Assembly: GCA_902536065.1 (NCBI GenBank)
Contig: CACAVZ010000009.1
Span: 1 to 43,793, forward strand
Reading direction: 5' to 3'
Length of the DNA stretch: 43,793 bases
DNA from: an uncultured Synechococcaceae cyanobacterium
GTDB lineage: Bacteria > Cyanobacteriota > Cyanobacteriia > PCC-6307 > Cyanobiaceae
Numbering within the stretch: the stretch's first letter is position 1; each line of letters opens with the position of its first letter. Made by a program: the position numbers and the translations under genes. The notes beneath the pieces are model-generated. The model had not been told where the DNA came from and ran no database searches. It worked only from the letters and a program-made list of their open reading frames with translations. Of the stretch, positions 20,101 to 28,842 are shown in pieces.

Positions 20101-21069
20101 TCCTATTAGATTAATATTATTGGAACTTTTATTAAATGGTACATTGAGATTAAAATTCGAAGTCAAAGTTCCATAATTTAATTTTTCTGCATTACCAATT
20201 AAATTATTATCTTTACAAAAAAACCTAGTTGAATCTGAATTTATATTCTCTGCTAAATCTTCTGGTTTTATTTTTAAATTAGTAAAAGAAAATCTTCCTT
20301 CACAAAATGTGCGCTTTGACGATTTATTAAATTTAAAGTTAGATTTAAAGTTACCCTTTTTAAAGCTAATTTTTCTATTACCAATAATATATTCAGAATT
20401 ATTAAGATCTAAACCCTTAGAAAATAAATCCAGTTTTAAAAAGTCTTGATTTAATTTTGTATTAAATTTAAATTTTAAAAAACCCTTTTCATCAAAATTT
20501 GATTTTACATCTGCAATAATTTGTTTATTTCTTGACTTGTAAATAACATTACCTTTTACTTTTGTTTTTAATCCTGCATTTTTAAACTTCAGATCTGAAT
20601 ATTTATTCAAATTAAAGTTCAACTCATACTTAGATTTTGCTTTTTTTGTAATTCGATCATCTTTATAAGATTCATCCCTTTTAAAAAAATCTCTATCTAT
20701 ATTTATGGCAGCTTCATTAGGACTTATTTTTACAATCCATTTTTGTTTTAAAAAAGATCTAAAAGGCATAATGCCAACGTATACATTTTTAGCTGTAATT
20801 TCAGAATCTATATTTTTTTTATCATTAATTTTTGAATTACCCAAAGAAATACCTAGAAATCTAATCCCGACATAATCACCTAAATCAACATTTTTATCTA
20901 AAAGATTCTCAATCCTTTTTTCTAGTTCTAATTTCCTAGAACTATAAGTTTCTTTTAAAAAATTATTTAATAAAAAAGTGCCTAAAAATCCTAAAGGTAA
21001 AAGCATTGCTACCAAAAGAATCTTAGTATTTAAATTTAGAGATCTAATTTTTTTCAAGTTAGAGCCCAA
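17113..21069 (-). CDS. tamB: TamB-like translocation and assembly module protein (DUF490)
   Basis: A 1318-residue protein with one N-terminal membrane segment (about 17-34) followed by long beta-rich, Asn/Asp/Ile/Lys-rich repeats. The C-terminal 300 residues match the TamB/DUF490 domain, including LTINGEVGKDLNARGLIYLKKG-type strands and the final LGSYDSNGDWKSQVQLFFRY. The family (AsmA-like, related to chloroplast TIC236) spans the periplasm and helps outer-membrane assembly or lipid transfer between membranes. The start chosen is TTG at 21069, because the next Met at residue 22 would cut the membrane anchor. It is by far the longest gene here, and the frame is intact. Confidence 0.88.
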   Translation of the reverse strand: MGSNLKKIRSLNLNTKILLVAMLLPLGFLGTFLLNNFLKETYSSRKLELEKRIENLLDKNVDLGDYVGIRFLGISLGNSKINDKKNIDSEITAKNVYVGIMPFRSFLKQKWIVKISPNEAAINIDRDFFKRDESYKDDRITKKAKSKYELNFNLNKYSDLKFKNAGLKTKVKGNVIYKSRNKQIIADVKSNFDEKGFLKFKFNTKLNQDFLKLDLFSKGLDLNNSEYIIGNRKISFKKGNFKSNFKFNKSSKRTFCEGRFSFTNLKIKPEDLAENINSDSTRFFCKDNNLIGNAEKLNYGTLTSNFNLNVPFNKSSNNINLIGSIGYINSLNPDIKLSGNIPFWFDRRGINFGNIDTIFKINRTQLSNLNIFRKNDIRGFITAKGELKGKITDPDISINFNIDYPHFKGIRIREAWEGDIKNVNNEFLLNMKNRYSPIPSFLSIKFDSDLKLDNANFVRVFNSNKGTVGIVKEEDSYKWRADNFPLDELELSLYKNQFDKIDGIINGEGSITLDQSSLVGRIAWSLGKYRNINLANSLFDFSFKNNYFYINSSLYPIDGGVIEVEYDSNKNNIINSEFTNVSTSWTILTAVDIFNFDNKKVIPISKSNILDDLEINNYNKSFKERIDFIDNLIENRNVLEDKFNLQKYFNKFSSRYNAKVIIEGDKPSNYKLDAKLNGYLDVFREDNKNKKEEFSIDLDGGLLTGKGSLRINKLPLSTANIFLNKPRDFLGGLDMNLFYDIDKKSFFSEISSNNPSIKNNTITFDKGLVEFDNSIFDINFSILINDSEIPINIEGSIPINKSDNLDLRLIGNGKFVELIDIFADEYFTFKEGDVNLRMILKGTLNKPLLNGFIVINDSEIDFFNNKIKDINSTIIFDFDSLEINNLKAKAEDSGEILIKGSLPFYSKNNSDKAKINLKTNRFTLEKDNFNFLIDSDIDLSGSFESPVLGGSLSFNNGFINFNSTNQNINKEKNLIRKEDTKDWPELYWNNKKNIEIISNETILNSVLLGETLPNYLDNLSFNNLKLKLGPEFKLQYSEIVQAYLDTKLDLTINGEVGKDLNARGLIYLKKGRANLYTTPFKLNKNKDNYILFASRSGVVPFINFSLVSKVPDSIIPISENNQDLNVSGDVAVDASSSGYGAFGIGNRLIKIEASYEGFLDQLSFADENRRIQLRSTPSYNRSQIIGLIGGNSANLINRAFISQLNNADAFSERFQFSLYPALIENNDSLNNIFSNENLDIENDGQSSSNEEFSSQAWVAEIGLDITDAINFAFQTVPGRDDISPLGILTFQANPNLELLGSYDSNGDWKSQVQLFFRY

Positions 21070-21121
21070 AAATAGAGTAGGCTTACAAAATATAAGAAAT
21101 TAATCAGGTCAAAGCCACTAA

Positions 21122-21565
21122 ATGTCTTTTTTTGAACTATTAGAGAACACACCCAAAATTTTTGGATTCTTTGGAATATTTCTTTTCATTTGCACAATAG
21201 CAGCTTTTATATTTAATTTTGGTTTTAAATTTCGAATAATTGGAGCAACTATCTTTTCATTATTGCTTTCTTTGAGTAGTTGGGCATTCATACAAAGTTA
21301 CTCCGAAAAGGTTGTAATAGAAGGTGCAAAATATGTCCCAATTGTTTATGACAATGGGTTCGATTTGATTATTGCTAAAGCAGATGATGACTTTCCAGAA
21401 GAATCTATTGTCCCAACTTTAGAACAATTATCGGCAAACTTAAGGAAAGGTAGTAGATCTGGTGCGAATGTAAAAATCAAGATAAGAAAACTTGAAAAAA
21501 TTTCAGATGGCGTAAGTAAACCAGTGGTTATAGGAGAAGTTCAGCAAAATGTCAAAATGAATTAG
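21122..21565 (+). CDS. ycf51: Ycf51 family protein (DUF2518)
   Basis: A 147-residue membrane protein of the Ycf51/DUF2518 family found in cyanobacteria and some plastids. Two hydrophobic segments (about 13-34 and 39-57) are followed by a soluble domain with YVPIVYDNGFDLIIA and a conserved central LRKGSRSGANVKIKIRKLE block. Its function is not established. It is divergent from the tamB-like gene (52-base gap) and is followed 11 bases later by the DUF4332 gene. Confidence 0.82.
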   Translation: MSFFELLENTPKIFGFFGIFLFICTIAAFIFNFGFKFRIIGATIFSLLLSLSSWAFIQSYSEKVVIEGAKYVPIVYDNGFDLIIAKADDDFPEESIVPTLEQLSANLRKGSRSGANVKIKIRKLEKISDGVSKPVVIGEVQQNVKMN

Positions 21566-21576
21566 TCTCTTAAACA

Positions 21577-21984
21577 ATGGAAAGTAAACCCTTTTTAGAT
21601 TTTTTGCCAAATAATTTTAGACATGAGAAATCTTTTTTTGTTCAAAATAATTTAACTGACATTGAAAAATTAAGTAATCTTTCTGACCTAGATATAAATG
21701 AGATTCAAAGAACATATTCATTATGCACATTGAATAATCTAAAGAAAATTAGAGCTATAGCTATTTTTAAAAAAGAAATTGGAATTTCTCCACCTCATGC
21801 ATATCTACTTTTGCATTGCGGCATATCTTCTATTAAATCATTATCACAAACTACTCCTTACGAATTAGAGCGCAAAATTGGTAGATTGGAAAGAATTCTT
21901 AGAGTAAAAACTGAAACAGATACAACTTTTTCTCTCTTAAAAGAATGGATTAAAAAAGCTAGTCAAATCTTCAAATCTATTTGA
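21577..21984 (+). CDS. DUF4332-type helix-hairpin-helix protein
   Basis: A 135-residue soluble protein with two helix-hairpin-helix-like units: LTDIEKLSNLSDLDINEIQRTYSL (about 26-49) and YLLLHCGISSIKSLSQTTPYELERKIGRLERIL (about 76-108). The I-x-S-I-x-x-L-S-x-x-x-P-x-x-L pattern is typical of DUF4332, a family that resembles DNA-binding hairpin modules. The role is unknown; DNA binding is a plausible inference. It lies 11 bases after ycf51 and probably shares its transcript. An inverted repeat spans its stop codon. Confidence 0.68.
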   Translation: MESKPFLDFLPNNFRHEKSFFVQNNLTDIEKLSNLSDLDINEIQRTYSLCTLNNLKKIRAIAIFKKEIGISPPHAYLLLHCGISSIKSLSQTTPYELERKIGRLERILRVKTETDTTFSLLKEWIKKASQIFKSI

Positions 21985-22009
21985 AATCTTGGTTAAAAAA
22001 ATTTTTTAA
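21970..22009. repeat. Two adjacent AT-rich inverted repeats, possible terminator
   Basis: TTCAAAT (21970-21976) pairs with ATTTGAA (21979-21985) around a 2-base centre and spans the DUF4332 stop. TTAAAAAA (21993-22000) pairs with TTTTTTAA (22002-22009) around one base. The second has a T-tract on either strand. Together they could act as a weak terminator between DUF4332 and the next gene, but such palindromes arise easily in AT-rich DNA. Confidence 0.3.
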
Positions 22010-22030
22010 TGTAGAATTTAAAAAAAGTTA

Positions 22031-22303
22031 GTGAAAATGAAACCTCTGCTATTTTTATTATTTTTGTTTTCCAACTCTTTATACCCTGTTTTTAGTCAAT
22101 CCAACCTACTGGAAAATGTAAAAAAGAATCCAAACGAAGCTAGGAATTTATGTAATAAGTTTAGAGAGTTTAATTCAAAAGGTATTTCAGCTAGTTCAGA
22201 TAAAGCTATAGAGTATGTATCAAACAAAAAAAAATTAACTCCCGTTAACGCAGAGATCTTTTCTATTTACGTCATTGGGCTGCACTGTCCAGATATTATC
22301 TAA
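22031..22303 (+). CDS. Small exported protein of unknown function
   Basis: A 90-residue protein I do not recognise. The first 23 residues form a signal peptide: MKMKP, then a strongly hydrophobic core, then SNSLYPVFSQ with probable cleavage after it. The mature part, about 67 residues, has Cys in LCNKF and LHCPDII that could form a disulfide, and a predicted helical middle. The start is GTG at 22031, with an in-frame ATG at 22037 equally possible. It ends 7 bases before the hydrolase gene, so the two are probably co-transcribed. Many picocyanobacteria have small proteins of this style. Confidence 0.65.
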   Translation: MKMKPLLFLLFLFSNSLYPVFSQSNLLENVKKNPNEARNLCNKFREFNSKGISASSDKAIEYVSNKKKLTPVNAEIFSIYVIGLHCPDII

Positions 22304-22310
22304 AGCCTAA

Positions 22311-23891
22311 ATGTCTGGTTCAAGATGGTTTGACAAGCCTCTAATACTTAGAGATGGAGTAAAACTTATTTCAAGGATTTGGTTACCTAATGGTAATGGG
22401 CCATGGCCTGCATTATTAATGAGACAACCTTATGGCAGGGAAATTGCTTCAACTATTACCTATTCTCACCCTGAATGGTGGGCTTCCAAAGGGTATATGG
22501 TCATTATTCAAGACGTTAGAGGTATGGGTTCTTCAGAAGGAGTCTTTAGTGGTTTTTCTCAAGAAGCTAGCGATACTTCGGAAACTCATGAATGGGTAAG
22601 GTCTCTAAAAGAATGTAATGGGAAGCTTGGCTTATATGGTTTTTCATATCAAGGATTTACTCAACTAACCGGTGAATTAAATTCAAAGCCGCCCGATTGT
22701 TTATCTCCAGCAATGACTGGGATGAATATTAAGGATCATTGGTGCTCAGATGGAGGAGCATATTGGTGGCATAACAATATTGCATGGGGACTTCAAATCG
22801 CGGCACTAAAAATGAAAAAAGAAAATAATTTGTTTGAGTGGGGAAAGATAAGATTAGCTTTAGAAAATAAAAGTTATTTAACCGAAGGAATTGAAATTTT
22901 AAGAAAATATGATCCTAATAGCTTTGTTTTGGAATGGCTTAAAAATTTAAATAATGCTCAACCATTTGAAGAATTTAAACCAATTTCAACATGGATTAAA
23001 CAACCTATGTTAATTATTGGGGGACTTTGGGATCCACATTTAAAAGGTGCCTTTGATCTTTATAAAAAATCTAAAGAAGCTGGTGGAAACCCAGAGATAA
23101 TTATTGGGAATGCCACACATCTAAATTGGTGGGAGGGATCACAAGAATCTTTATTAAATTTTTTTGATAAACATTTAAAATTAGATGAAGATTTTAATTC
23201 TAAGAATTTAAAAGACGAGAAAAAAATATGGAATATTTCATTAAATAAATGGGAAGATTTAGATAATAAATTTAATCCTGAATTTATTTTTGGACTCAAA
23301 AGCGATGGTACATCGAATGTAGAGGTTGAAGATGGAAGTCTGACCATAAATTCAAAAGGATCAGGATGGTTCACAATTGTAAATGACCCATGGAGACCTG
23401 CTCCATCTGATGGTGGTCATTTAGGTCCAAATCCAGGAAATTTCAATAGGAGTTTTATTGATAAACGCATGGATGTAGGTGTTTTTCAAACAAATTCTTT
23501 TGAAGAAGATCAATATTTAACAGGAGTCCCCACATTAGAAATCCAAGTAAAAAGTGATCAGCCCAATTTCGATATTTGCCTTGCTTTATCTCTAGTTGAA
23601 GAAGGTAATGAAAAGGTGAATCAATTTTCAACTGGATTCTTAAGGGTTAAAAACTCCAAAATAAGTGAAGAATGCATTTATCAAGTAACAATGCAACCAA
23701 CAAATATTTGTTTGATTAAAAATAGCAAGCTTCGCTTATCTATATCTGCAGCAGCTTATCCCGCTATTGGAGTTAATCCTGGATTTGGGGAGGGAAATGT
23801 TGGAGCGCCTTCAGCAAATCATAGAGTTACTACTCTAAATTTTGGCCTTAATAAAACATTTATGAAAATGACCCCTTTTTTTAATAAATAA
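22311..23891 (+). CDS. CocE/NonD family (S15-like) hydrolase
   Basis: A 526-residue alpha/beta-hydrolase of the X-Pro dipeptidyl-peptidase/CocE group. The N-terminal domain begins with DGVKLISRIWLP and MRQPYGRE. VIIQDVRGMGSSEG (about 64-77) is typical. The nucleophile Ser112 lies in LYGFSYQGF; an acid in GGLWDPH near 242 and His in ATHLNWW near 263 would complete a triad. The C-terminal half is the jelly-roll domain of this family (FTIVNDPWRPAPSDGGH onward). Substrate unknown; known relatives cleave esters, amides or peptides. There is no signal peptide. The ATG start follows the small exported protein gene by 7 bases. Confidence 0.85.
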   Translation: MSGSRWFDKPLILRDGVKLISRIWLPNGNGPWPALLMRQPYGREIASTITYSHPEWWASKGYMVIIQDVRGMGSSEGVFSGFSQEASDTSETHEWVRSLKECNGKLGLYGFSYQGFTQLTGELNSKPPDCLSPAMTGMNIKDHWCSDGGAYWWHNNIAWGLQIAALKMKKENNLFEWGKIRLALENKSYLTEGIEILRKYDPNSFVLEWLKNLNNAQPFEEFKPISTWIKQPMLIIGGLWDPHLKGAFDLYKKSKEAGGNPEIIIGNATHLNWWEGSQESLLNFFDKHLKLDEDFNSKNLKDEKKIWNISLNKWEDLDNKFNPEFIFGLKSDGTSNVEVEDGSLTINSKGSGWFTIVNDPWRPAPSDGGHLGPNPGNFNRSFIDKRMDVGVFQTNSFEEDQYLTGVPTLEIQVKSDQPNFDICLALSLVEEGNEKVNQFSTGFLRVKNSKISEECIYQVTMQPTNICLIKNSKLRLSISAAAYPAIGVNPGFGEGNVGAPSANHRVTTLNFGLNKTFMKMTPFFNK

Positions 23892-23911
23892 TTATTTTTT
23901 TGGTTAATCAT

Positions 23912-23937
23912 TTGATATTATTAATCCTTAATATCAA
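23912..23937. promoter_or_regulatory. Perfect 9-bp inverted repeat just upstream of glgB
   Basis: TTGATATTA (23912-23920) and TAATATCAA (23929-23937) are perfect inverted copies separated by 8 bases, ending 6 bases before the glgB ATG. The element could be an operator or an RNA hairpin at the ribosome-binding region. No clear Shine-Dalgarno sequence is present. Confidence 0.4.
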
Positions 23938-23943
23938 CCAGTC

Positions 23944-26208
23944 ATGATCGAGACAATTCAAGCAGACTGGATTAAATCAGAAGCTATCAACCTAGAAAAT
24001 TGTTGCAATGATAATCCATTAAAAATATTAGGTCCTCATTTTTATGAAGAACAATGGATAATAAGGGTATGGATGCCTGAAGCCGACGAAGTTAAAATAA
24101 ATTTTAAAAACAATACTTATAAGGCGGAAAGCATAAACCATAAATGGCTTTTTGAAGCTATCCTGCCTGAAAATCCAAATCATAATTACGAAATAAATAT
24201 TTCACGAGGAGGGATCGCACATACACAACATGACCCTTGGTCATATAGAGAAGAGTGGATGGGAGAAGTTGATAGACATCTTTTTGCAGAAGGAAATCAT
24301 CATCATATTTGGAAAAAAATGGGAGCACATCTCATTGATCAAAAGAATCAAAAAGGAGTCATGTTTTGCATTTGGGCGCCAAATGCAAAATCAATCTCGA
24401 TAATTGGAGATATAAATTCTTGGGATGGAAGACATCATCCAATGCAAAAAAGATTAGGGGGGATTTGGGAACTATTCATGCCAACCATGCAAGAGGGCGA
24501 CAAATATAAATACGAAATAAGAACGCAACAAGGTCATATTTATGAGAAAGCTGATCCATATGGTTTCCTTCATGAAATCAGACCTGAAAATGGTTCAATA
24601 GTTTCAAAATTGAAAAACTTTAATTGGAATGATAGTTCTTGGATTTCAAATAGAGATTCTTCTAGTCAAATTAACAAGCCAATTTCAGTTTATGAAATGC
24701 ATTTAGGAAGTTGGCTCCACGAATCAACGGATAATAAATATCTGGAGGACAATGGTGAACCAAGAGACCCAGTGCCTGCAGCCGATTTAAAACCTGGAAC
24801 CAGATTATTAACTTATCCAGAATTAACCAAGAAACTCATCCCTTACGTAAAAGAGAGAGGATTCACTCATATTGAACTAATGCCAATATCTGAACATCCT
24901 TTCGATGGTTCATGGGGATACCAAGTTACAGGCTGGTATGCACCAACAAGTAGATTTGGCACCCCAAATGAATTTAGAGAGTTTGTAAATAAATGTCATG
25001 AAGAGGGTATAGGCGTAATTCTCGATTGGGTGCCTGGTCATTTCCCAAAAGATAAGCATGGTTTAGCATTTTTTGATGGTTGTCATCTTTATGAACATGG
25101 AGATTCACGCATAGGTGAACACAAAGAATGGGGAACCCTAATATTTAATTACAGCAGAAACGAAGTAAGAAATTTCTTAGTAGCTAACCTCGTTTATTGG
25201 TTTGAAGAGTTTCATATTGATGGAATAAGAGTAGATGCAGTAGCTTCAATGCTTTACAGAGATTATCTACGTCCAGATGGAGAATGGATCCCCAATGAAA
25301 ATGGTGGGAATGAAAATATAGAAGCCGTTAAATTTCTTCAACAGGCTAATCATGTACTCTTTCAACACTATCCAGGTGCACTTTCTATTGCAGAAGAATC
25401 AACAACTTGGCCAATGGTTACCAAACCAACAGACATGGGAGGGCTAGGGTTTAACTTGAAATGGAATATGGGATGGATGCACGATATGCTTGATTATTTT
25501 GAAATAGATCCTTGGTTTAGGCAATTCCATCAAAATAGTGTAACTTTCTCAATAACATACAACTATACGGAGAACTTTATGCTTGCACTTAGTCATGATG
25601 AGGTTGTTCATGGGAAAAGTCATCTTTTACATAAAATGCCAGGGGATGACTGGAAGAAATATGCAAATACTCGAGCATTACTAACTTATATGTGGACCCA
25701 CCCTGGTAAAAAAACGATATTTATGGGAATGGAATTTGGGCAAAGACAAGAATGGAATGTTTGGGATGATCTGCAATGGGAGTTACTAGAATTTGAGCCC
25801 CATAAAGGTATCAGGAACTTGATTGATGACCTAAACGTTCTTTATAAAAATGAACCTGCATTATGGAAAAATGACTTTGATCCTTATGGATTCCAATGGA
25901 TTGATTGTAATGACAAATCTAATTCGGTAATAAGTTTTATGAGAAGAGAAAACGATACTAATGAGTGGCTTGTTGTTGTTGCCAACTTTACACCTAATAC
26001 TCATGGGTCATACAAAATAGGTGTTCCTGTGGAAGGATTCTATAAAGAAATATTTAATTCAGATGGCTCTAGATACGGGGGCAGTAACAAAGGAAATATG
26101 GGGGGTAAAGAAACTATAAATTACAATATTCATGATTATCAAAATGCTCTAGAACTTGCTTTGCCCCCATTAAGCGTGAGTATCTTCAAGCATCAATCAA
26201 AAAAATAA
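23944..26208 (+). CDS. glgB: 1,4-alpha-glucan branching enzyme
   Basis: A 754-residue glycogen branching enzyme (GH13) that makes alpha-1,6 branches in glycogen, the dark carbon store of this phototroph. An N-terminal beta domain (about 1-105) and a CBM48 domain (about 110-230) precede the catalytic barrel. Catalytic residues are Asp431 in [12 protein letters not shown], Glu484 in SIAEEST and Asp552 in [30 protein letters not shown] is a branching-enzyme signature. Length is normal for the long form. The ATG start lies directly after an inverted repeat. A 124-base gap follows before hemE. Confidence 0.97.
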   Translation: MIETIQADWIKSEAINLENCCNDNPLKILGPHFYEEQWIIRVWMPEADEVKINFKNNTYKAESINHKWLFEAILPENPNHNYEINISRGGIAHTQHDPWSYREEWMGEVDRHLFAEGNHHHIWKKMGAHLIDQKNQKGVMFCIWAPNAKSISIIGDINSWDGRHHPMQKRLGGIWELFMPTMQEGDKYKYEIRTQQGHIYEKADPYGFLHEIRPENGSIVSKLKNFNWNDSSWISNRDSSSQINKPISVYEMHLGSWLHESTDNKYLEDNGEPRDPVPAADLKPGTRLLTYPELTKKLIPYVKERGFTHIELMPISEHPFDGSWGYQVTGWYAPTSRFGTPNEFREFVNKCHEEGIGVILDWVPGHFPKDKHGLAFFDGCHLYEHGDSRIGEHKEWGTLIFNYSRNEVRNFLVANLVYWFEEFHIDGIRVDAVASMLYRDYLRPDGEWIPNENGGNENIEAVKFLQQANHVLFQHYPGALSIAEESTTWPMVTKPTDMGGLGFNLKWNMGWMHDMLDYFEIDPWFRQFHQNSVTFSITYNYTENFMLALSHDEVVHGKSHLLHKMPGDDWKKYANTRALLTYMWTHPGKKTIFMGMEFGQRQEWNVWDDLQWELLEFEPHKGIRNLIDDLNVLYKNEPALWKNDFDPYGFQWIDCNDKSNSVISFMRRENDTNEWLVVVANFTPNTHGSYKIGVPVEGFYKEIFNSDGSRYGGSNKGNMGGKETINYNIHDYQNALELALPPLSVSIFKHQSKK

Positions 26209-26278
26209 GAAGGCTCATTTAACTTAGTGCTTCATATAAATGTTCATATAACGCTTTTGCTCGGCTTAGCATTGTAAG

Positions 26279-26310
26279 ATTTTTAAGTTGGAATTTTAAA
26301 AATTTTTTTT
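26279..26310 (+). terminator. Possible intrinsic terminator after glgB
   Basis: ATTTTTAA (26279-26286) and TTAAAAAT (26296-26303) can form an 8-bp stem with a 9-base loop, followed by a run of eight T (26303-26310). The stem is all A-T, so stability is poor. It lies between glgB and hemE, about 70 bases after the glgB stop. Confidence 0.3.
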
Positions 26311-26332
26311 TAAAAACATATTGAATTGAAAA

Positions 26333-27373
26333 ATGGGTGAAAATTTACCGCTACTACTTTCTGCCGCATTAGGTAAAAAAGTAAATAGGCCTCCAGTATG
26401 GATGATGAGGCAAGCAGGAAGATATATGAAAATATATAGAGATTTAAGGGAGCGTTACCCAAGCTTTAGAGAGAGGTCTGAGAATCCAGAACTATCATAT
26501 GAGATTTCAATGCAGCCTTTTCATGCTTTCAAACCGGATGGTGTGATCCTTTTTTCAGATATTCTCACACCTCTTCCAGGGATGGGCATAAATTTTGAAA
26601 TAATAGAAAGTAAAGGTCCAATAATTGAGGACCCAATAAGAACTCTTAACCAGGTAAAAAATTTAAAAGAATTAAATCCAAGTGAGAGTTTAAGTTTTGT
26701 TGGGCAAGTTCTTTGTTCGCTAAAAAAAGATGTGAATAATGAGGCAACAGTTTTAGGTTTTGTTGGCGCACCTTGGACTCTTGCTGCATATGTAGTTGAA
26801 GGTAAAAGTAGTAAAAATTATTCTTTAATAAAATCAATGGCTTTTAAAGAACCAGATTTACTTCATAAACTTCTTGATCATTTTGCAAAATCTATTGGTG
26901 AATATCTTAAATATCAAATAAAATCTGGAGCTCAAGTTGTACAAATTTTTGATTCATGGGCAGGCCAACTAAGCCCACAAGATTACGATGTCTTTGCTGG
27001 GCCGTATCAAAAAAAAGTTGTTGACATTGTAAAAGCGGAATACCCTGAAACACCAGTAATACTTTACATTTCAGGAAGTGCTGGCGTTATAGAAAGAATG
27101 GCAAAAACTGGAGTAGATATAGTCTCATTAGATTGGACAGTAGATATTGAAGAGGCTTGTAAAAGAATCCCTAGTGAGATAGGTATTCAAGGTAATGTTG
27201 ACCCTGGCATTTTATTCGGAAACAAAGAATCAATAAAAGAAAGGATAGATAATACTTTCAATAAAATTAAAGACAGGAAATATATTCTTAATTTGGGTCA
27301 TGGAATTTTACCTGGGACTCCAGAAGAAAATGCTCAAACATTTTTTGAACATGGGAAAAAACTTACTTACTAG
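26333..27373 (+). CDS. hemE: Uroporphyrinogen decarboxylase
   Basis: A 346-residue enzyme that converts uroporphyrinogen III to coproporphyrinogen III, a step shared by heme and chlorophyll synthesis. The N-terminal signature [21 protein letters not shown] is at about 20-40, and [12 protein letters not shown] with the conserved Asp follows near 80-90. [13 protein letters not shown] and the C-terminal [15 protein letters not shown] are also family blocks. Length is normal and the frame is intact. The ATG start follows a T-rich stretch. The epimerase gene begins 8 bases after its stop, so they probably form one operon. Confidence 0.97.
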   Translation: MGENLPLLLSAALGKKVNRPPVWMMRQAGRYMKIYRDLRERYPSFRERSENPELSYEISMQPFHAFKPDGVILFSDILTPLPGMGINFEIIESKGPIIEDPIRTLNQVKNLKELNPSESLSFVGQVLCSLKKDVNNEATVLGFVGAPWTLAAYVVEGKSSKNYSLIKSMAFKEPDLLHKLLDHFAKSIGEYLKYQIKSGAQVVQIFDSWAGQLSPQDYDVFAGPYQKKVVDIVKAEYPETPVILYISGSAGVIERMAKTGVDIVSLDWTVDIEEACKRIPSEIGIQGNVDPGILFGNKESIKERIDNTFNKIKDRKYILNLGHGILPGTPEENAQTFFEHGKKLTY

Positions 27374-27381
27374 TCAAAGTC

Positions 27382-28365
27382 TTGGCATATAAAAACTTAC
27401 TAATCACAGGTGCTAATGGATGTGTTGGCCAATATTTAGTTAATTGGTTTTTAAAAAACACAAAATTCAGGCTTTATCTCATGGTAAGAGACAAAAGTAA
27501 GTTGCCAATTTCTGTTCAAGAAAATAAAAAAGTCAAGTTATTGGTTTGTGATATCAGAGAATCACATAGATATAAAAAGGAAATTAGTCAAATTAATTAC
27601 CTAATACATACTGCTACAGCTTGGGGAGATCCAAAAAGAGCCTATGAAGTAAACATTAAAGCTTTTGAAGAATTACTTGAAATGCTTGATATTGAAAAAT
27701 TAGAAAAAATTATTTATTTTTCAACAGCTAGCATTCTTGATCGCCAAACAGAATTAATGAGAGAATCATTGATTTATGGAACAGAGTATATTCAAACAAA
27801 ATATGAATGTTTCCAGAGACTTAGGGAAAGCTCATTTGCGGAGAAAACTTTCGCTGTTTTCCCTACCTTGGTGTTTGGAGGAAATCTTGGGAAAAAAAGT
27901 AAATATCCTGTAAGTTATTTAACTAGTGGATTGAAAGAAATTGGGAAATGGCTTTGGTTAGCAAGATTTTTAAAAATAGATTCTAAATTTCACTTTATAC
28001 ACGCAAATGATATCGCTCAAATTTGTGGATTTCTAATTAAAAATCATAAAGAAGAGCAATATAAAGGCTTTAGAAAATTTGTCCTAGGTCAAAAATTTAT
28101 TTCAATTGATCATGCCATAATTACACTTTTAAAAAGAAACAATATGAGGAGATATTTTGCGATACCCCTTACAAAAAAAATTCTAAAAATATTATTAAGA
28201 ATTCTTCCTATCCAAACTACCCCTTGGGATAGCTTCAGTATCAAGAAATATGACTTTAATCATGTTCCCATCACTAATCCCGAGACTTTCAGAATTAAAA
28301 GTTATGCGAAATCACTGAATGATATTTTGAGGTTATCAAAGTTACCAAGCTGTAATAACAATTAA
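27382..28365 (+). CDS. NAD(P)-dependent epimerase/dehydratase family protein
   Basis: A 327-residue extended short-chain dehydrogenase. The Rossmann motif [12 protein letters not shown] is at about residues 8-19, acidic DIRE follows near 58, and [10 protein letters not shown] is at about 73-82. The catalytic region has STAS, with a candidate Tyr-x-x-x-Lys in YIQTKYE (the Tyr and Lys spacing is slightly unusual). The C-terminal third is basic and hydrophobic. The substrate is unknown; nucleotide sugars or isoprenoid-like compounds are typical for the superfamily. The start is TTG, 8 bases after hemE. The last 35 bases contain copies of a GTTA(C/T)CAA repeat upstream of petE. Confidence 0.82.
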   Translation: MAYKNLLITGANGCVGQYLVNWFLKNTKFRLYLMVRDKSKLPISVQENKKVKLLVCDIRESHRYKKEISQINYLIHTATAWGDPKRAYEVNIKAFEELLEMLDIEKLEKIIYFSTASILDRQTELMRESLIYGTEYIQTKYECFQRLRESSFAEKTFAVFPTLVFGGNLGKKSKYPVSYLTSGLKEIGKWLWLARFLKIDSKFHFIHANDIAQICGFLIKNHKEEQYKGFRKFVLGQKFISIDHAIITLLKRNNMRRYFAIPLTKKILKILLRILPIQTTPWDSFSIKKYDFNHVPITNPETFRIKSYAKSLNDILRLSKLPSCNNN

Positions 28366-28408
28366 AATTCTCGCAGTTAGGTTACCAAAGCCTTGTAATA
28401 TATATAGA
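28332..28408 (+). promoter_or_regulatory. GTTACCAA repeats and putative promoter upstream of petE
   Basis: GTTATCAAA at 28332, GTTACCAAG at 28341 and GTTACCAAA at 28381 are similar 9-mers. The second and third start exactly 40 bases apart, and both are followed within 10 bases by TGTAATA. A TATA-rich block (28399-28408, containing TATAGA) about 17 bases before the ATG is the likely -10. No good -35 is visible, so activator binding at the repeats is plausible. Confidence 0.35.
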
Positions 28409-28424
28409 TAAGCAAATTTTTATT

Positions 28425-28775
28425 ATGTTACGTTCAATCTTTGCAGGGTTATTTGCAATAGTTTTAACTCTAGGTCTAGGTATTTCATCAGTTTCAGCTA
28501 AGACTGTTGAAGTAAAACTTGGAACAGATGCTGGAATGCTTGCATTTGAACCAAGTACAGTAACCATTAGTGCTGGTGATACAGTTAAATTCGTCAATAA
28601 TAAACTTGCCCCTCACAATGCTGTTTTTGATGGGCATGAGGAATTAAGTCATGCGGACCTTGCATTTGCTCCAGGAGAGTCTTGGGAAGAAACATTTGAT
28701 ACTGCTGGAACTTATGATTACTATTGCGAGCCACACAGAGGAGCTGGAATGGTAGGTAAAGTTATTGTTGAATAA
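28425..28775 (+). CDS. petE: Plastocyanin precursor
   Basis: A 116-residue blue copper protein that carries electrons from cytochrome b6f to photosystem I in the thylakoid lumen. Residues 1-25 form a signal peptide ending SVSA before Lys26. Copper ligands are all visible: His64 in APHNAVFD, Cys101 and His104 in [11 protein letters not shown], and Met109. The mature length of about 91 residues is slightly short but within the cyanobacterial range. There is an own promoter region upstream. The only strong hairpin between it and downstream sequence lies inside the first codons of clpB. Confidence 0.97.
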   Translation: MLRSIFAGLFAIVLTLGLGISSVSAKTVEVKLGTDAGMLAFEPSTVTISAGDTVKFVNNKLAPHNAVFDGHEELSHADLAFAPGESWEETFDTAGTYDYYCEPHRGAGMVGKVIVE

Positions 28776-28801
28776 ATCTTCTAAATAGTTAAACATTCTT
28801 T

Positions 28802-28829
28802 TTGACTTAATAATAATTACGGTCATACT
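28802..28829 (+). promoter_or_regulatory. Putative clpB promoter
   Basis: TTGACT at 28802-28807 and CATACT at 28824-28829 have a 16-base spacer. Initiation about 7 bases downstream would give a clpB transcript with a leader of only some 5-8 bases before the ATG at 28843. The -35 is good and the -10 is weak. Transcript start data would be needed to accept it. Confidence 0.4.
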
Positions 28830-28842
28830 CAAATTTTGATTG

